Shown here piece by piece: positions 7,640-16,091 of a stretch of 25,615 nucleotides of DNA. The stretch comes from CAZIWJ01 sp964542855 (GTDB lineage: Bacteria; Bacteroidota; Bacteroidia; Cytophagales; Cyclobacteriaceae). The notes under the pieces are model-generated. The model ran no database searches. It was not told the DNA's origin and saw only the letters and a program-made list of their open reading frames with translations. Each line of letters starts with the position of its first letter. Within the stretch, counting starts at the first letter, position 1. Both the position numbers and the translations under genes were made by a program. Location of the stretch: NCBI GenBank assembly GCA_964542855.1, contig CAZIWJ010000021.1:1-25615 (forward strand), given 5' to 3'.

Positions 7640-8056
7640 ATGAAAAATTTTATTTTACGTATTAATGCCGATTTCATTGGAATGTCGGCATCTTTGTTGT
7701 GTGCCATACACTGTGCTCTTCTACCTTTTTTGCTTAGTATGGCCTCTTTAAGTGGATTCCACTTCTTGGGCAATCCGGCCATTGAAGCCAGTGTAGTATT
7801 TATTAGCCTCTTACTGGCCTGCTTTGCCATTGTGCACGGTTACAGGAAGCACCATGGCAATTGGTACCCTGTCATTACTGCTGCCATTGGCTTTTTGTTT
7901 ATTGGCTTTGCTCACCTGCTGGAAGGCAGCATTTTTCACCACCTGTTTTCTGCAGCGGGCGGTGTGCTTATCGCGCTGGCTCATCTGCTTAACTGGAGGT
8001 TGAGCCGGACATCGGGTAAGCGAAAGTCAAAAAATTACCAAAAAACACCTGCCTGA
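7640..8056 (+). CDS. MerC-domain membrane protein
   Basis: Inner-membrane protein of 138 residues with four predicted helices. The MerC signature is at the N-terminus: GMSASLLCAIHCALLPFLLS (14-33), with Cys21 and Cys25 in C-x2-HC as the probable metal-binding pair. Further His lie in loops (HGYRKHHGNW, SIFHHLF). The C-terminus is basic. MerC of mercury operons moves Hg(II) inward. No merR, merA or merT is here, and the gene shares an operator with the ABC/Fur operon, so I infer handling of a physiological metal such as zinc rather than mercury resistance. A three-codon ATG-AAA-ATT-TAG lies just upstream at 7625 and is probably meaningless. Confidence 0.85.
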   Translation: MKNFILRINADFIGMSASLLCAIHCALLPFLLSMASLSGFHFLGNPAIEASVVFISLLLACFAIVHGYRKHHGNWYPVITAAIGFLFIGFAHLLEGSIFHHLFSAAGGVLIALAHLLNWRLSRTSGKRKSKNYQKTPA

Positions 8057-8109
8057 AGTTTCTTGTATTCCTTTTTTCCTGTAGTTTAAGCAGATATTCT
8101 TAGATTACT

Positions 8110-8205
8110 ATGAAACTTCTTTTTTACTTTGTCTTGCTGGCTGCGGCAAACCATCCCGGGTATATGAGATTTCTGGATTTTACAGGACGACCCAAACAGG
8201 AGTAA
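8110..8205 (+). CDS. Small leader-like ORF, 31 codons, unknown
   Basis: ATG at 8110 and TAA at 8203-8205, ending one nucleotide before the permease ATG. The peptide begins MKLLFYFVLLAAAN, like a signal or membrane segment, and ends FTGRPKQE. The AGGAG before the permease start lies in its last codons, so translation of this ORF could couple to the permease. I do not recognise it; it may be chance. It is too short for family assignment. Confidence 0.3.
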   Translation: MKLLFYFVLLAAANHPGYMRFLDFTGRPKQE

Positions 8206-8206
8206 T

Positions 8207-9502
8207 ATGTTAAAGCGAGCCATCGGACGCTGGGATTTACTCATTCTGTTCATTAATGGTATCATTGGTGCCGGGGTTTTTGGGCTCCCATCTAAAATTT
8301 TTGCGGAAGTTGGGGTGTTCAGTATTTTGGCTATTATGGCTTGTGCTCTACTGGTAATTGTACTGGTACTGAACTTTGCAGAAGTGTCTACCCGATTTAA
8401 CAAAACCGGTGGGCCGTACCTGTACACCCTAAAAGCTTTTGGGCGAATACCGGGGTTTGTACTGGGATGGCTGTTACTCATTACCCGGGTAGCTACTTTT
8501 GCCGCCCTGGTAAATCTGATTGTAACTTACCTCACTTATTTTATTCCCGCAGCGGCGTCATCACCCATAAGGGAAAGCATTATTATCGGGGTAACGGCCC
8601 TGCTAACCCTGGTTAATTACCTGGGAATAAAGAATACTACCCGGGTAAATAACTTCCTGGGGATTTCAAAAATGATTCCCCTGTTGTTATTTGCGGTGGT
8701 AGGCATTTTTTTCCTGGATACCAGGGTGTACGATTTTTCTTCTAATGCACCCGATATCAATGAATTTTCTACCTCTGTTCTCTTATTAATTTTCGCATTT
8801 ACGGGTTTTGAATCGGTTATCGTTACTACTGGTGAAGCTAAAAACCCTCAGAAAGACCTGCCCTTTGCCCTGATTGGTGCTATCCTGGTTGTGAGCTTTT
8901 TTTACATCATTATCCAGATAGTTACCATTGGAACGCTTCCGGGGCTAATTGATTCCGACAAACCACTGACCGACGCTGCCCGGCAGTTTATGGGCCCGGC
9001 AGGAGGGGTAATTATTACTTTCGGAGCTATGCTTTCGATAGGTGGAACGTTAAATGCGGTGATGCTGGTGGGCTCCAGAGTGCCGTTTGCCTTTAGTGAA
9101 CGGAACCAGTTTTTCCCAATATTTAAAAAACTGCACCCCCGTTTTCACTCCCCGCATTATTCACTTTTTTTGTTTGCCGGCGTAGCCCTGCTGGCATCGT
9201 TGAGCGGTTCGTTCATTTACGCAGCAACCATTAGTGCCATTAGTAAAATCATGATTTTTGCCACGGTATCGGCCGCCCTGATCCGGTTAAGGCTGAAAAA
9301 AGACCAGGAAACCCGGAAAGCAGCTTTTAAACTGCCAGGAGGATATATCTTCGCCACCATCGGCATCGTGGTATCGCTAATTTTACTCTACAGTTCCGAA
9401 GCAAACGAGTTCCGCGACGTAGTTATCGCCATGTCGGTTGGGCTTATTCTATATGGTATCTACCGGATTTATGCCCTAAAACCGAGGAAAGAAAAAGTTT
9501 AG
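8207..9502 (+). CDS. APC-superfamily amino acid permease
   Basis: Secondary transporter of 431 residues with about 12 hydrophobic segments. The helix-1 substrate motif GIIGAGVFGLPSKIF (about 18-32), the following NFAEVSTRFNKTGGPYLY (TM2/loop 2-3) and FAFTGFESVIVTTGEAKNP in the sixth-helix region are typical of the APC family. Substrate cannot be told from sequence; an amino acid or polyamine taken up with protons is usual. An AGGAG lies 4 nt before the ATG. The gene is 150 nt after the MerC gene with no terminator in between, so partial read-through from the metal promoter is possible. No -7 box of its own was found. Confidence 0.9.
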   Translation: MLKRAIGRWDLLILFINGIIGAGVFGLPSKIFAEVGVFSILAIMACALLVIVLVLNFAEVSTRFNKTGGPYLYTLKAFGRIPGFVLGWLLLITRVATFAALVNLIVTYLTYFIPAAASSPIRESIIIGVTALLTLVNYLGIKNTTRVNNFLGISKMIPLLLFAVVGIFFLDTRVYDFSSNAPDINEFSTSVLLLIFAFTGFESVIVTTGEAKNPQKDLPFALIGAILVVSFFYIIIQIVTIGTLPGLIDSDKPLTDAARQFMGPAGGVIITFGAMLSIGGTLNAVMLVGSRVPFAFSERNQFFPIFKKLHPRFHSPHYSLFLFAGVALLASLSGSFIYAATISAISKIMIFATVSAALIRLRLKKDQETRKAAFKLPGGYIFATIGIVVSLILLYSSEANEFRDVVIAMSVGLILYGIYRIYALKPRKEKV

Positions 9503-9517
9503 AAACAGTTTTTACAT

Positions 9518-9558
9518 AGAAAAAGAAAAAACCGAGCCATAATTTATAATGCACGGTT
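9518..9558 (-). terminator. Intrinsic terminator of the minus-strand serine hydrolase gene
   Basis: On the minus strand an 8-bp stem with one mismatch (AACCGTGC at 9558-9551, GCTCGGTT at 9537-9530), a 13-nt AT-rich loop, then a T-rich run TTTTCTTTTTC. It lies about 50 nt after the stop at 9610. On the plus strand there is no U-tract, so it does not clearly serve the permease gene. Confidence 0.75.
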
Positions 9559-9559
9559 C

Positions 9560-9594
9560 GCGGTATGCAGTACGCGGTATGCAGTACGCGGTAC
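9560..9594. repeat. 14-bp direct tandem repeat, 2.5 copies
   Basis: The unit GCGGTATGCAGTAC occurs at 9560-9573 and 9574-9587, then GCGGTAC at 9588-9594. It is non-coding, in the gap between convergent genes and next to the terminator. Function unknown. Confidence 0.85.
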
Positions 9595-9609
9595 AAACTA
9601 ACAATTACA

Positions 9610-11067
9610 TTACCGATCGGCTATAGGTACATTATTTTTCATTTTGCGGTAAATGGAGGTGTGCTGCTGCATCGAAACGATTTCCCCATCTTCATTTCGC
9701 ATAAAGGTAATGGTGTGGGCCGGTTCACCGTTATCGCGCGTGAGCCGGAATACATCTCCTTGCTCGTGGGTTAACACAGTTAAAGAAGGCGTAATATCGG
9801 GCATATTTATCATGACCAGCCGGTTGTTTACCAGTCCTACGTAATTCTCCCCTCCCCATGGCTGAACACTGTAAAAGCCAGTGTACGCCGTTAAATTTAC
9901 CTGAGACTCTTCCTCAGGATCATTTACCGCTGTGGCTTTATTAATAAGGGTACGCACGCCATCGATATAATCCTGAGGGTTCACCCCGTTGGCATTTACC
10001 ATGGCCGCAAACGCCATCGTATCGGCCGGGTACAGGCTCAGCTTGGTGCGATAGCCTGGGCAACTGCCACCATGGCCTACAATCCGGCTTCCGTTTCCGT
10101 CTTTATATACTCCAAAGCCGAGCCCGCGGGTAGTTCCGAAATTAGGGTCCATCCAGTGCACACGCTGCATATTTCGCAGGGTAGCCGGTTGCAGGATTTC
10201 ATCGCCCCCCGATTCATCTTTTGGCGTTCCCAGCAAGCGAAACTGCCAGGCTGCAAATTGTCCGAGGTCTTCCACTGAAGAAGAAAATCCGGCGGCTGGC
10301 GTAATACCTTTGGCATCGAAGAGGGGAACCTGCATACGATTCCGTTCGCGGGTCATGGCACTGTACCCATATGCCAGTTGATTACCGTAAAGCTCTTTAG
10401 GCATTTCCGGGCGGGTGTTGTTGAGTTGTAAAGGCTCCAGGATGAACCGGTTAACGTATTCTTCGTAAGGTAACCCCGAAAGTTCTTCCACCACTCCGCC
10501 CAGTAGGGTGAGTCCGAGGTTACTATACTGAAAGTAAGTAGAGGCCGGGTAAAGCGTTTCCTGGTTTTTGATTTCGCTCTTAACCATTTCCTGCGAAGGA
10601 AAATTAAAATCAGGAGCACTCCAATACGGCGCATTGGCTTCGCGGGGTAACCCGGAAGAATGAGTGAGCAGGCTTCTGATGGTCACTGGCCCGCTACCAG
10701 CATATTGCTGGGGTAAATTATACCAGGGAAGTACGTCCTCAATCCGGTCGTCGAGTCGCAGCTTTCCTTCATCGTACAATTTCATTATTGCTACTGAGGT
10801 AAACAGCTTGGAAATGGAGCAGATACTGAACAGGGTACTGGGCTGTGCAGGATTATCCGGACTGGCATTACCGTACGCTCCAGACCATAATACCTGCTGA
10901 TCTTTGAGAGCCAGGACGGTAATAGCCGGGAGGCCATCGTAATCTTTCTGGGCTTCCAGCCATACATCAACTAGTTGAAAGGCTTCCGTATAATTTTTTT
11001 CCTGGGCAAAGGAACTGGAACCAAAGGATATCAATACGACAACAATGAAGGCAAGGTGCTTTTTCAT
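9610..11067 (-). CDS. Secreted serine hydrolase, beta-lactamase/PBP-like (class C type)
   Basis: Exported serine hydrolase of 485 residues. The signal peptide ends near FAQEK (about 22). Catalytic motifs are complete: S84-I-S-K87, Y181-S-N183 and H332-G-G, as in family S12 / AmpC-like proteins (D-aminopeptidases, esterases, low-activity beta-lactamases). LLTHSSGLPREAN and LGFGVYKDGNGSRIVGHGGSCPGY are characteristic. A separate C-terminal beta-rich domain occupies about 385-485. Likely periplasmic or outer-surface, acting on peptides, esters or peptidoglycan fragments; beta-lactam resistance should not be assumed. It stands alone on the minus strand with a terminator after it. A second paralogue lies at 14430-16091. 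Confidence 0.9.
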   Translation of the reverse strand: MKKHLAFIVVVLISFGSSSFAQEKNYTEAFQLVDVWLEAQKDYDGLPAITVLALKDQQVLWSGAYGNASPDNPAQPSTLFSICSISKLFTSVAIMKLYDEGKLRLDDRIEDVLPWYNLPQQYAGSGPVTIRSLLTHSSGLPREANAPYWSAPDFNFPSQEMVKSEIKNQETLYPASTYFQYSNLGLTLLGGVVEELSGLPYEEYVNRFILEPLQLNNTRPEMPKELYGNQLAYGYSAMTRERNRMQVPLFDAKGITPAAGFSSSVEDLGQFAAWQFRLLGTPKDESGGDEILQPATLRNMQRVHWMDPNFGTTRGLGFGVYKDGNGSRIVGHGGSCPGYRTKLSLYPADTMAFAAMVNANGVNPQDYIDGVRTLINKATAVNDPEEESQVNLTAYTGFYSVQPWGGENYVGLVNNRLVMINMPDITPSLTVLTHEQGDVFRLTRDNGEPAHTITFMRNEDGEIVSMQQHTSIYRKMKNNVPIADR

Positions 11068-11106
11068 GATTCTTTAGTTTGGTAAGTGATTACTTGCGGA
11101 ATATAC

Positions 11107-11179
11107 AAATAAAAAAGGGGGCTTAAGATTAGTCATGGGCAGAATTTCTTCAGGCCATAACCGCCATAAGCCTCCTTTT
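11107..11179 (-). terminator. Long hairpin followed by T-run, probable terminator
   Basis: Arms AAAAGGGGGCTTA (11113-11125) and TAAGCCTCCTTTT (11167-11179) pair over 13 bp with one G-U, around a 41-nt loop. Read on the minus strand, the last arm runs into TTTTTTATTTG. It lies downstream of the gene remnant at 11201-11475 and before the serine hydrolase start, so it may be the old gene's terminator. Confidence 0.55.
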
Positions 11180-11200
11180 GAACAAGATTAGAATAGTATA

Positions 11201-11475
11201 CTATTTTTCAGCCAGCACGGCTCTGGCCTTGTTCGCCTTTTTCAGTTATATCTTCATGTTATTATTCATGTTGTAAGCCATTTGAAAGAGTAGAGCTGCC
11301 TCTTTGTAATCGTTCTGTAGTTGCTGTTGTGCGTATTCTAATGCCTGGAATACTTCTAGCAATTATCCACAGGCATCCTGGTCATGTCTTTTCTACTGTC
11401 TTTATTCATATAGTAACAAAACATGATATTATACGCCAGCCTAATCTTCTGAGTTAAGTGAATGATATTTAACCC
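11201..11475 (-). pseudogene. Possible decayed small gene, unrecognised
   Basis: The 11068-11508 gap has no intact gene. On the minus strand one frame (11362 to 11201) reads protein-like: LEVFQALEYAQQQLQNDYKE, then AALLFQMAYNMNNNMKI, an in-frame TAA at 11248-11246, then LKKANKARAVLAEK and TAG. Upstream in another frame (11475 to 11356) is HLTQKIRLAYNIMFCYYMNK ending in TAG. Composition is helical and charged, unlike random AT-rich spacer, and a terminator-like hairpin follows. I read it as a gene broken by a stop and perhaps a frameshift. I cannot name the family, and chance is possible. Confidence 0.3.
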
Positions 11476-11508
11476 CGTTCAACTAACCCAATAAAACATA
11501 AATTGATA

Positions 11509-13332
11509 TTATCCTTTAGAAGCAACCCATTTATCGATTTTCTGCTCCAGCAAATCCATCGGCAAACTCCCCGAATTCAGTACCTGGCTGTGAAATTCCC
11601 GGATGTTGAACTGATCGCCTAATGTTTCCTGTGCTTTGTTGCGAAGTCGTCGAATAGTGAGTTCGCCAACTTTATAGGAAAGAGCCTGGCCAGGACAGGC
11701 CATGTAGCGTTCAATTTCAGCAATAATATTTGCTTCCGGTTCAGCTTCATGGTCGAGCGAATACTGAATTGCCTCTTCGCGAGTCCAGCCTTTGGCGTGC
11801 ATGCCGGCATCTACAACCAGCCGGATGGCCCGGTGCATTTCCATGCTCAGCATTCCGAAGTACTGAACCGGATCTTGGTAAAGGCCCAACTCGCGGCCCA
11901 GCGATTCGGAATATAAAGCCCAGCCTTCAACGAATACGCCCATACCTTCTGCGTGCATAAAACGGGGGAGCTTCTCATTTTCCTGCTGCAGGGAAAGCTG
12001 GTAATGATGGCCGGGTATGGCCTCGTGCAAAAATAGGGCCTCGTCGGCAAAGTTATTATAGGTATTGGCATTGGGAATGGGCACATAAAATGTTCCGGGG
12101 CGGGAGCCGTCTTTGGTACCCGGTACGTATTCGGCAGCGGCAGCTTCTTCGCGGAACGCTTCCGTTCGCTGCACCACAAAACCTGCTTTAGGCTTTATAC
12201 TAAACACTTTACCCAGTTTAGGTTGAATGCGCTCCTGTATTTTGCGGAAATGCTCCAGTACCTGCTCCGGTTCAGCGTAAGGCATTTGTTCCTTGCTGGT
12301 GCGGATGTAGTCGAAGAATTCATTCAGGGAACCCTCAAAACCCAGGCTGGCTTTTACTTTTTCCATTTCAGCCGATATACGGTCTACCTCCTTTTTACCC
12401 AGGTTAAAAATTTCGTCGGGAGACATATCGGTCGACGTATGCAATTTCACCAGGTAGCGGTAGGTTTCAGGGCCGTTGGGTAAGGCACCCAGTCCGTCGG
12501 TTTCGCGGCAGGCCGGAATGTATTCCTCTTCTACAAATCGTTGCAGTTCAGTATAAGCCGGGATAATCTGATTGGTAATCATAGTTCGAAATTCCCTGTC
12601 GAGCCGCTCTTTATCTTCAGCATTAAACGATTTGGGCATGAGGTTAATGGGATTATAAAAGACATGCTTATCTACCGGAGTACTGATAAAAAGTTCCAAC
12701 TGACTGGCCACGCGTTTGGCCAGCACTCTGGGAAGCACAATATCTTTGGCCATCCCTTCTTTCATGTTTACTATGGCGGTATCCAGGAACACCACGTATT
12801 CATTTACCCGGCTTAGCCAGTCATCGTAGTTTTTAACCGTATTAAATGGGTGCACACTTTGCCCGCCTGCAACCTGGCTGAAATAGAGTTGCAAGGAGGA
12901 AATCTGGGTCAGCGGCATCAGTTCGAAGTTAGGTAAATCGAACATGGGTGAGGAAACGGTGGTAATCGGGTTGTTCAGCCCTTTCAGCTTCATGTCACAA
13001 TCCCAGAGCATGACTTTACGGCTCATCTGCTGGGCATCGGTAAGCAAAGTGGTATCGTACTGCATCAGCGCACTGTGGAACCCCTTGTACTGCCGGATGA
13101 TATTATTCAGGTAATCTTCAGCTATGAAATTGGCCACCTTGTTGTTGTAGGCGTACTCTCCGGCTTTGGTGGCTTCAATGGGGTTAATGCGTAACTTAAA
13201 CTGGTAAAATTCCTCGAACAGGCTATCGATGGGTTTAGGACCTTTGGCCCCGGCTTTGGACTGTTCGGCAGTTTGCTGGCAGCCATAAAAAACCAGCATT
13301 AGGAGTACTAACAGGAATGGAATGCGTTTCAT
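11509..13332 (-). CDS. DUF885-family lipoprotein, probable metallopeptidase
   Basis: Envelope lipoprotein of 607 residues from the start chosen at 13332. MKRIPFLLVLLMLVFYGC is a signal peptide with lipobox Cys18. The frame is open to 13608, but the signal peptide fixes the start here. DUF885 hallmarks are present: H436-E-A-I-P-G-H442-H, an HExxxGH variant of a zinc-protease motif, then VEGWALYSESLG with Glu469, and DHEAEPEANIIAEIERYMACPGQALSYKVG near the C-terminus. The family is related to carboxypeptidase-like M32-type folds and is annotated as peptidase; substrate is unknown. It is divergent from the SanA-like gene across about 350 bp. Confidence 0.88.
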   Translation of the reverse strand: MKRIPFLLVLLMLVFYGCQQTAEQSKAGAKGPKPIDSLFEEFYQFKLRINPIEATKAGEYAYNNKVANFIAEDYLNNIIRQYKGFHSALMQYDTTLLTDAQQMSRKVMLWDCDMKLKGLNNPITTVSSPMFDLPNFELMPLTQISSLQLYFSQVAGGQSVHPFNTVKNYDDWLSRVNEYVVFLDTAIVNMKEGMAKDIVLPRVLAKRVASQLELFISTPVDKHVFYNPINLMPKSFNAEDKERLDREFRTMITNQIIPAYTELQRFVEEEYIPACRETDGLGALPNGPETYRYLVKLHTSTDMSPDEIFNLGKKEVDRISAEMEKVKASLGFEGSLNEFFDYIRTSKEQMPYAEPEQVLEHFRKIQERIQPKLGKVFSIKPKAGFVVQRTEAFREEAAAAEYVPGTKDGSRPGTFYVPIPNANTYNNFADEALFLHEAIPGHHYQLSLQQENEKLPRFMHAEGMGVFVEGWALYSESLGRELGLYQDPVQYFGMLSMEMHRAIRLVVDAGMHAKGWTREEAIQYSLDHEAEPEANIIAEIERYMACPGQALSYKVGELTIRRLRNKAQETLGDQFNIREFHSQVLNSGSLPMDLLEQKIDKWVASKG

Positions 13333-13679
13333 ATTTGTAGTTTTAGAGCCGGTTAAAACTTTATTCTTTAGGCTGTAAATTCCCCTTTGATCGCTGTACC
13401 GTACATCACCAACTTTAATTGTCATAAGGTTAACTATGCCCTCAAAAATTGGTTTGTTCAATAATCTAATTTTGAATTTTCGCCTACAAAAACAATATTT
13501 CAACAAGCTATTATTTGAAGCGCTGAAAATAATAAAAATTAATTGTCCTGCAGGAATAGAGTTCGCCCCAGATTTTTCTTCATTTGCTAAAAAGCTAAAA
13601 TGATTCAAATAGCCGACTGTCGTTTATATGGATAAAATCGTTTACATTTAAGAGTACTGACTGGGAATTTTATCAAATT
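13333..13679. other. Intergenic region between divergent DUF885 and SanA-like genes
   Basis: About 350 bp, AT-rich, no gene. One exact -7 box on the plus strand, TAATTTTG at 13467-13474, lacks a TTG at the right spacing and is 200 nt from the SanA-like start; a weaker TACATTTA lies at 13643-13650. Nothing else stands out. Confidence 0.4.
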
Positions 13680-14342
13680 TTGACAACCATTTTTCGACCG
13701 GTAAAAAAACTTTACGCTCTATTCATCCTGGGTATTGCAGGTGTTACGCTGCTACTTTTGGGTTCACACTGGTGGGTTGGGCATCAGTCGGAAGGTTTTC
13801 TGTATTCCAGTGTATTGTCTGCTCCTCACAACCGGGTGGGCCTGGTTTTGGGAACCAGTCGCTACCGGGTAGGTGGGGGAAATAATCCCTATTTTTTAAA
13901 TCGCATCAACCTGGCGGTAAAGCTGTATCGTGCCGGGAAAGTTGATTACCTAATTGTAAGTGGCGATAACCAATTGAAAACCTACAATGAACCCCGTGAA
14001 ATGCTCGATGCCCTGCTGGAAGAAGGGATACCCGTTAACCGAATTTACCTCGATTATGCCGGTTTTCGCACCCTCGATTCAGTAGTACGCAGTAAGGAAG
14101 TATTTGGTCAGGATAGCATCACCATTATTTCGCAGGGGTTTCATAATGCGCGAGCGGTTTTTATCGCCCGTCACCATAACATTGATGCGGTAGCCGTAAA
14201 TGCGGTAAACGCAACCGATCATTACCGTACCGGGGTATGGATCAGGGAGTACCTGGCCCGGGTAAAAGCACTGCTCGATATCTACATCCTCAATAAACAA
14301 CCCCGCTTCCTGGGCGAACAAATAGTAATTGGAGAAGAATAG
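13680..14342 (+). CDS. sanA: SanA-like DUF218 inner-membrane protein
   Basis: Envelope protein of 220 residues with one N-terminal membrane segment (about 11-30) and a DUF218 (YdcF/SanA) domain. Matching stretches to SanA include LVLGTSRY, NPYFLNRINLA, AGKVDYLIVSGDN, YNEPREM, LDYAGFRTLDSVVRSKEVFG and TIISQGFHNARAVFIAR. In enterobacteria SanA affects envelope permeability to vancomycin; its biochemistry is unclear. The start is a TTG at 13680, as no in-frame ATG lies near it upstream. The TTG start is the least certain part of this call. Confidence 0.85.
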   Translation: MTTIFRPVKKLYALFILGIAGVTLLLLGSHWWVGHQSEGFLYSSVLSAPHNRVGLVLGTSRYRVGGGNNPYFLNRINLAVKLYRAGKVDYLIVSGDNQLKTYNEPREMLDALLEEGIPVNRIYLDYAGFRTLDSVVRSKEVFGQDSITIISQGFHNARAVFIARHHNIDAVAVNAVNATDHYRTGVWIREYLARVKALLDIYILNKQPRFLGEQIVIGEE

Positions 14343-14429
14343 ATTGGCAGTTCCGTTTCCCTACATTTCTTATCTTGAAAAAAATTACAGATTTTTATTC
14401 CATCCATCCTTCACTCAATAAGCTGAATC

Positions 14430-16091
14430 ATGAAAAAAGCAATTTTAATCCTCTTGCTGTTTATGCCATTTGTTCTGCAGGCCCAAATAACTACTGGTCA
14501 GGAAGCAGCAATCGATTCATTGTTTACGGGCTGGAACCAGCCCGGTCATCCGGGGGGAACCGTTGCGATCATGAAAAATGGTGAAATCATTTATTCCAAA
14601 TCTTTCGGTTTGGCCAGCCTCGAGTACCTTGTACCTAACAGTACGGCTACCCAGTTTAACATCGCCTCGGTTTCCAAACAGTTTACCGCCATGGGTATGG
14701 TGTTGCTACACCTGGAAGGCAAACTATCGGTAGACGATGATATTCGGAAGCACCTGCCCGAACTTCCCGATTTCGGTGAAACGGTTACTATTCGCCATAT
14801 GCTGCACCATACCAGCGGCCTGCGCAGCCTGCACGCACTGCTGGGAATGGCCGGCTGGCGGGGCGACGACCTGCGTACCAACGATGACATTAACCGTTTC
14901 ATGCTGAATCAGCAGGACCTGAATTTTAATCCGGGCGCAGAATACTTGTACTGCAATACCGGGTTCATGCTGATGGTTAACATCATTGAAAAGATTACGG
15001 AAGAGAATTTTCGGAACTGGATGCAAGCAAATATCTTCGAGCCGCTGGGTATGCGCAATACTTACGTAGAAGACCAGTACAACAGCGTAATGCCCGGTAA
15101 TGCTACTTCCTACGAAGTAAACGAAACGGGAGGCTACAACCGGGAGGTAGAATACTGGGGCTACGTGGGCTCGGGAAATATACATACCACTGCCGAAGAC
15201 CTTTTGAAGTGGAATAAAAACTTCTATGCTCCCGAACCCGGCTGGGAAGAGGCTTTCTCCATGATTCAAACCACCGATCCCTTTAATGATGGCCGTACGC
15301 ATAATTATGCTTTTGGCGTGAATGTAGATACCTACAAGGGGTTGAAAAGGGTTCAGCACGGCGGATCAATCGGTGGTTTTCGTGCCAATAGCTGTACTTT
15401 TCCCGATCAGCAAATGAACCTGGCGGTACTTACCAATTTTAACCGGGGCAACCCTGGTGGTAAAGTAGCTGCTATTGCTGATATTTTGCTTCCTGTTCAA
15501 GAAAAAGTATTACCTGATGGTATTTCGCTACAAGCCAAGCAGCTAAAAAAAATTACTGGCAACTACTGGGACGAACGTACTAATAATCAGCTAAAAATAC
15601 GGGTAGAAAACGATACTTTAAGATACGGTTCCAGTGAAAATTCGCTTCGCCCACTGATTCCTGTTTCAGCTAATACTTTTATCGTTCAGAACTCACCCGA
15701 TCGCACGCTGGTTTTTAATTCCAAGGAAGAAAAAGTAACCATTACAAATCCCGGATCGAATACTTACACCTTTAATAAGTACGATCCCAACAAATCAAAA
15801 GCAGCTGTAAGCCAACTTACCGGAAGATACTACAGTGAAGAATTAGAAACAGCCTACGTTATAAAAGAACTGGAAGGACAGCTGATTCATCTTCATCCCC
15901 GTCATGGAAAAGGTGGCTTCCAATCTATAAAAAAAGATACCTTTGCGGGAAACTACCCATTAAGCGTGGTAGAGTTCAGTCGCAATGATGAGGGGATAGT
16001 TACAGGAATGTATGCCTCTAACGGTCGTGCTCGCGATGTGTGGTTTCGGAAAATTGATGAAAAAACCCTGATTAGCGATAAATCTGATTAA
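14430..16091 (+). CDS. Secreted serine hydrolase, beta-lactamase/PBP-like
   Basis: Exported protein of 553 residues with a signal peptide ending near LQAQ (19). Family S12-type motifs are intact: S80-V-S-K83, Y174-C-N176 and H310-G-G. MLHHTSGLRSLHALLG and the following segment are characteristic. After the catalytic domain (about 20-355) there is a C-terminal beta-rich region of about 190 residues, as in many Bacteroidota members. Likely periplasmic or outer-surface hydrolase of D-peptides or esters; substrate unknown. Its TAA ends at 16091 and the aminotransferase ATG begins at 16092, so the two are translationally linked. It resembles the hydrolase at 9610-11067 only in the core motifs. Confidence 0.9.
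   Translation: MKKAILILLLFMPFVLQAQITTGQEAAIDSLFTGWNQPGHPGGTVAIMKNGEIIYSKSFGLASLEYLVPNSTATQFNIASVSKQFTAMGMVLLHLEGKLSVDDDIRKHLPELPDFGETVTIRHMLHHTSGLRSLHALLGMAGWRGDDLRTNDDINRFMLNQQDLNFNPGAEYLYCNTGFMLMVNIIEKITEENFRNWMQANIFEPLGMRNTYVEDQYNSVMPGNATSYEVNETGGYNREVEYWGYVGSGNIHTTAEDLLKWNKNFYAPEPGWEEAFSMIQTTDPFNDGRTHNYAFGVNVDTYKGLKRVQHGGSIGGFRANSCTFPDQQMNLAVLTNFNRGNPGGKVAAIADILLPVQEKVLPDGISLQAKQLKKITGNYWDERTNNQLKIRVENDTLRYGSSENSLRPLIPVSANTFIVQNSPDRTLVFNSKEEKVTITNPGSNTYTFNKYDPNKSKAAVSQLTGRYYSEELETAYVIKELEGQLIHLHPRHGKGGFQSIKKDTFAGNYPLSVVEFSRNDEGIVTGMYASNGRARDVWFRKIDEKTLISDKSD

Noticed and set aside
7640..8056. Mercury resistance operon
   Set aside because: Only a MerC-domain protein is present, without merR, merA, merT or merP, and the shared operator points to a Fur-family regulator.
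9610..11067. Antibiotic-resistance beta-lactamase
   Set aside because: The catalytic motifs are shared by many S12-type peptidases and esterases. The size and extra C-terminal domain do not fit a classical class C resistance enzyme.
13333..13608. In-frame N-terminal extension of 92 residues upstream of the DUF885 gene
   Set aside because: The signal peptide and lipobox begin at the Met encoded at 13332, and the extension has no domain-like character. I treat it as an open frame by chance.
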